A stretch of 64,000 nt of DNA from Paenibacillus glycinis (GTDB lineage Bacteria; Bacillota; Bacilli; Paenibacillales; Paenibacillaceae): assembly GCF_009909185.1 (NCBI RefSeq), contig NZ_JAAAMV010000012.1, positions 124,001 through 188,000 on the forward strand, in the 5' to 3' direction. The number at the start of each line of letters is the position of its first letter. Position 1 is the first letter of the stretch. Positions 61,985 to 64,000 of the stretch are shown here, piece after piece. The notes beneath the pieces are model-generated. The model saw nothing but the letters and a program-made list of their open reading frames with translations. It had not been told where the DNA came from and made no database searches. Made by a program: the position numbers and the translations under genes.

Positions 61985-63844
61985 TTAAACCGGCATGCGC
62001 GGACGGATCGGCAGGACGGCTTCGACGCAGGTCCCTTCGGCCGCCGCCACGTAACGCAATCCGAACGCTTTCCCGCCGTACAATTGAATTCTCCGGTGCA
62101 CGTTCAGCGTGCCGTACCCCGTGCCGCTCCCGAAGGCGGAGTCGGCGACCGCGTCGCGGCCCGGATGCGATTCGGCAGCCGGCTGTTCCCGAAGGGCGCG
62201 GTTCATCCGGTCCGGATCGCAGCCCGCTCCGTTGTCCTCCACGCGCAGGACCAGCATGCCGCCCTCCAGCCTGGCCGTGATCGCGATCAGGCAGCCGGAC
62301 GAGCGGCCGGCGAAGCCATGGATGATCGCGTTCTCCGCGAGCGGCTGCAGGATAAAATGCACGATGCTCATGGGCAGCAGGTCATGCGGCACGCGAACGT
62401 CGATGCGCATGTCCTCGATCATCATCCGCTGAATATGCAGGTAAGCCTCGACTTGCTTGAGCTCTTCCTCCAGGGAAATCCAAGCCTGCCCCCGGTTCAA
62501 TCCGTAGCGGAACACGTTCGCGAGCGAGCGGACGATGGCGCTCGTCTCCAGATCGCCGGCCATGATCGCCCGGCAGTTGATCAGATCGAGCGTGTTGTAC
62601 AGAAAGTGCGGATTGATTTGCGCGTTCAGCAGCTCCAGCTGCAGCTGGCGCCGCTCCATCTCCTCCGCGAAAGACTTCTCGACCAGCCCGTGCAGGGTGA
62701 CCAGCATGGAAGCGAACTGCGCATTGAGCGCATCCACCTCGTAAATGCCCGAGCGTTGGGCGGGCAGCGGCTCCTTGAATTCCAGCACCTCCGGACGCTG
62801 AATGGCACGGGCCAGCCTCGTGATCGGCACGGTCACCCGCACGACGATCCGGCGAAGCCAGACGCCGGCGATCAGCAGGGCGGCGGCGGCGGTAATGCCG
62901 CCGATCGCCGAGATGGCGAACGCGTACCGGTTGAAGTGGCTTTCCGGCACGACCGTAAGCAGCTTCCATCCGTTCTCGAGCGTCTCGTACATGACCCGAT
63001 GCCGGGCGCCGTCGATCTTGGCCGTCACCGAACCCGCGGAACCGGCTAATGCGCGCACGTATGGCAGCTCCCCGACGGAGGCGAGAAATCCGTACCGTTC
63101 GCTGAAGATGACCCGGCCGTCGGCATCCATGAGCAGATGGTAGCCCGATGCCAGCGAGGCGTTGTCGAACACGCCCCGGATGCTTCCGGTATCGGCGCCG
63201 ACGATGACGGTGGCGATGCTCCGGCCGTCCTTGATGCTCGTTTTCTTCGTGGCTGAATAGATCATCGGCGCGTCCGCGCGTCCCGCCTTCTGCGCCCACC
63301 AGACGGTTTGCCGCTCCCCGCTTCGCAAGGCCAGGTACCACGCCTGGTTCTGCAGGTCCGTGTCCTTGAAGATGCCCGTCACGGGATCGAAACGATCGGC
63401 CGCAAGGGGATAGAGCCCGCTCTCCGGCTCCAGCGCGACGGACACGACGTAGGACTGCTGGACGACGCTCTTCGAGCCGGTGTCGCTGAGGAGCGAGAGC
63501 AGCGACAGGTTCTGCAGGTTGGACTGGAGCGTGAACAGGTCGCCGACGGCTTCGAACGGCTGCTGGTAGGCGCTCTCGAGCAGATTCTCGATGGATTGGT
63601 TCGATACGACGAACGCCGCCATGTTGTTCATCGTGTCGAGCTGGTATTCCACGTTCCGGTAAACGAATTTCATCGACTGCTCCGCCATCTGGCGGGTGTG
63701 GTCGTTCTGCACCCGAATGAGAATATAGCTGGCCGACGTCGCGAACAACGCGATGAGCGTCACGATGAGCGCGAACACCGGCAGGCTGATCCGAAGCAGC
63801 AGGCTCGATGGCCGGCCGCGCCGGGGCACCACGCTTGCGTCCAT
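61985..63844 (-). CDS. YesM-type sensor histidine kinase
   Basis: 619 residues. Membrane helix at about 17-43, an extracellular dCACHE-like sensor (about 45-310), second helix at about 315-340, HAMP, then LNAQINPHFLYNTL with phospho-acceptor H413, N box LAENAIIHGFAG and G box VEDNGAGCDP. Ribosome site AAGGAGGAG; begins 18 nt after the stop of the gene at the window edge. Pairs with the downstream response regulator. Confidence 0.94.
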   Translation of the reverse strand: MDASVVPRRGRPSSLLLRISLPVFALIVTLIALFATSASYILIRVQNDHTRQMAEQSMKFVYRNVEYQLDTMNNMAAFVVSNQSIENLLESAYQQPFEAVGDLFTLQSNLQNLSLLSLLSDTGSKSVVQQSYVVSVALEPESGLYPLAADRFDPVTGIFKDTDLQNQAWYLALRSGERQTVWWAQKAGRADAPMIYSATKKTSIKDGRSIATVIVGADTGSIRGVFDNASLASGYHLLMDADGRVIFSERYGFLASVGELPYVRALAGSAGSVTAKIDGARHRVMYETLENGWKLLTVVPESHFNRYAFAISAIGGITAAAALLIAGVWLRRIVVRVTVPITRLARAIQRPEVLEFKEPLPAQRSGIYEVDALNAQFASMLVTLHGLVEKSFAEEMERRQLQLELLNAQINPHFLYNTLDLINCRAIMAGDLETSAIVRSLANVFRYGLNRGQAWISLEEELKQVEAYLHIQRMMIEDMRIDVRVPHDLLPMSIVHFILQPLAENAIIHGFAGRSSGCLIAITARLEGGMLVLRVEDNGAGCDPDRMNRALREQPAAESHPGRDAVADSAFGSGTGYGTLNVHRRIQLYGGKAFGLRYVAAAEGTCVEAVLPIRPRMPV

Positions 63845-63862
63845 GGCCGCTCCTCCTTCGTG

Positions 63863-64000
63863 TTATTGCTCCCGCAGGTATGCGATGTCCAGCTGCAGGC
63901 TGGCTGCAAAAGCGGCCATTATTTTTTTTCCGCTTTGGGCTATGATTTCGTCGAGCAAGGGCTTGAAGTCGACCTTCTTGTCTTTGTCTTTGTCTTTGTC
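63863..64000 (-). CDS. C-terminal end of an unidentified gene
   Basis: 46 codons to a TAA at 63863-63865; the start lies beyond the window. It begins with a run of Asp-Lys repeats (DKDKDKDKK) followed by VDFKPLLDEIIAQSGKK and ends DIAYLREQ. It could be the end of a binding protein or other partner of the kinase/regulator operon; not recognised. Confidence 0.6.
   Translation of the reverse strand, partial: DKDKDKDKKVDFKPLLDEIIAQSGKKIMAAFAASLQLDIAYLREQ

Overview
The window looks like chromosomal DNA from a GC-rich, endospore-forming Bacillota of the Paenibacillus/Cohnella type. The evidence is strong AGGAGG-type ribosome sites, sigma-A promoters, YesM/YesN-type two-component systems beside CUT1 sugar transporters, a GlnR/TnrA-type regulator with matching boxes, an OhrR homologue, a BclB-like spore collagen, and many glycoside hydrolases. 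I see no rRNA, tRNA, CRISPR array, phage or insertion sequence. Species cannot be assigned from the sequence alone.

Layout. 1-2320 (-): ABC-2 exporter (ATPase plus two permeases, the last cut by the window edge). 2797-3582 (+): an SDR-fold protein lacking the catalytic Tyr/Lys. 3878-7617: GH78 alpha-L-rhamnosidase divergent from an AraC regulator. 7899-9316 (-): DUF697-like protein, small hydrophilic protein, glutathione-peroxidase-family enzyme. 9744-12738: AraC regulator divergent from two Gfo/Idh/MocA oxidoreductases. 13046-14518 (+): chimeric collagen-like protein. 14723-16494 (-): MFS transporter followed by the remnant of an F5/8-type-C protein. 16694-22804 (-): GAPDH, sugar epimerase plus oxidoreductase, GH32-like protein, MTHFR-like protein. 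23167-27041: a compact island of TnrA-like regulator and TatC (-) divergent from a Tat-exported flavin amine oxidase, an exported RidA-family protein and TatA (+). 27246-29249 (-): secreted GH39-like enzyme. 29894-38344: oxidoreductase and Lpl-type transporter (-) divergent from a YesM/YesN pair (+). 38513-41986: OhrR, Tpx and TrxB (-) and an exported alpha/beta hydrolase (+). 42127-57820 (-): a 15.7-kb co-directional run from a LacI-controlled CUT1 transporter through a sugar kinase, AKR, sugar epimerase and GH38 alpha-mannosidase to iolD-iolC-iolA-iolB. 58282-64000 (-): small membrane-anchored protein, GNAT, GH105 hydrolase with its own response regulator and kinase, and the end of one further gene.

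How it works together. Most of the window is plant-glycan or glycoside use: extracellular sensing, transport, intracellular hydrolases and redox/isomerase processing. Two parts stand out. The first is the Tat/amine-oxidase island at 23167-27041. It carries an exported oxidase, an exported imine-deaminase-type protein, its own TatA and TatC, a short TnrA-like regulator and two perfect GlnR/TnrA boxes, and it reads like a nitrogen-responsive extracellular deamination system. The second is the mannosidase-inositol operon, which places GH38 and four iol genes under a LacI regulator whose palindromic operators can be seen at the promoter, between genes and inside one gene. A third regulatory signal is four ATTTGTNNACAAAT palindromes on the promoters of trxB and the exported hydrolase.
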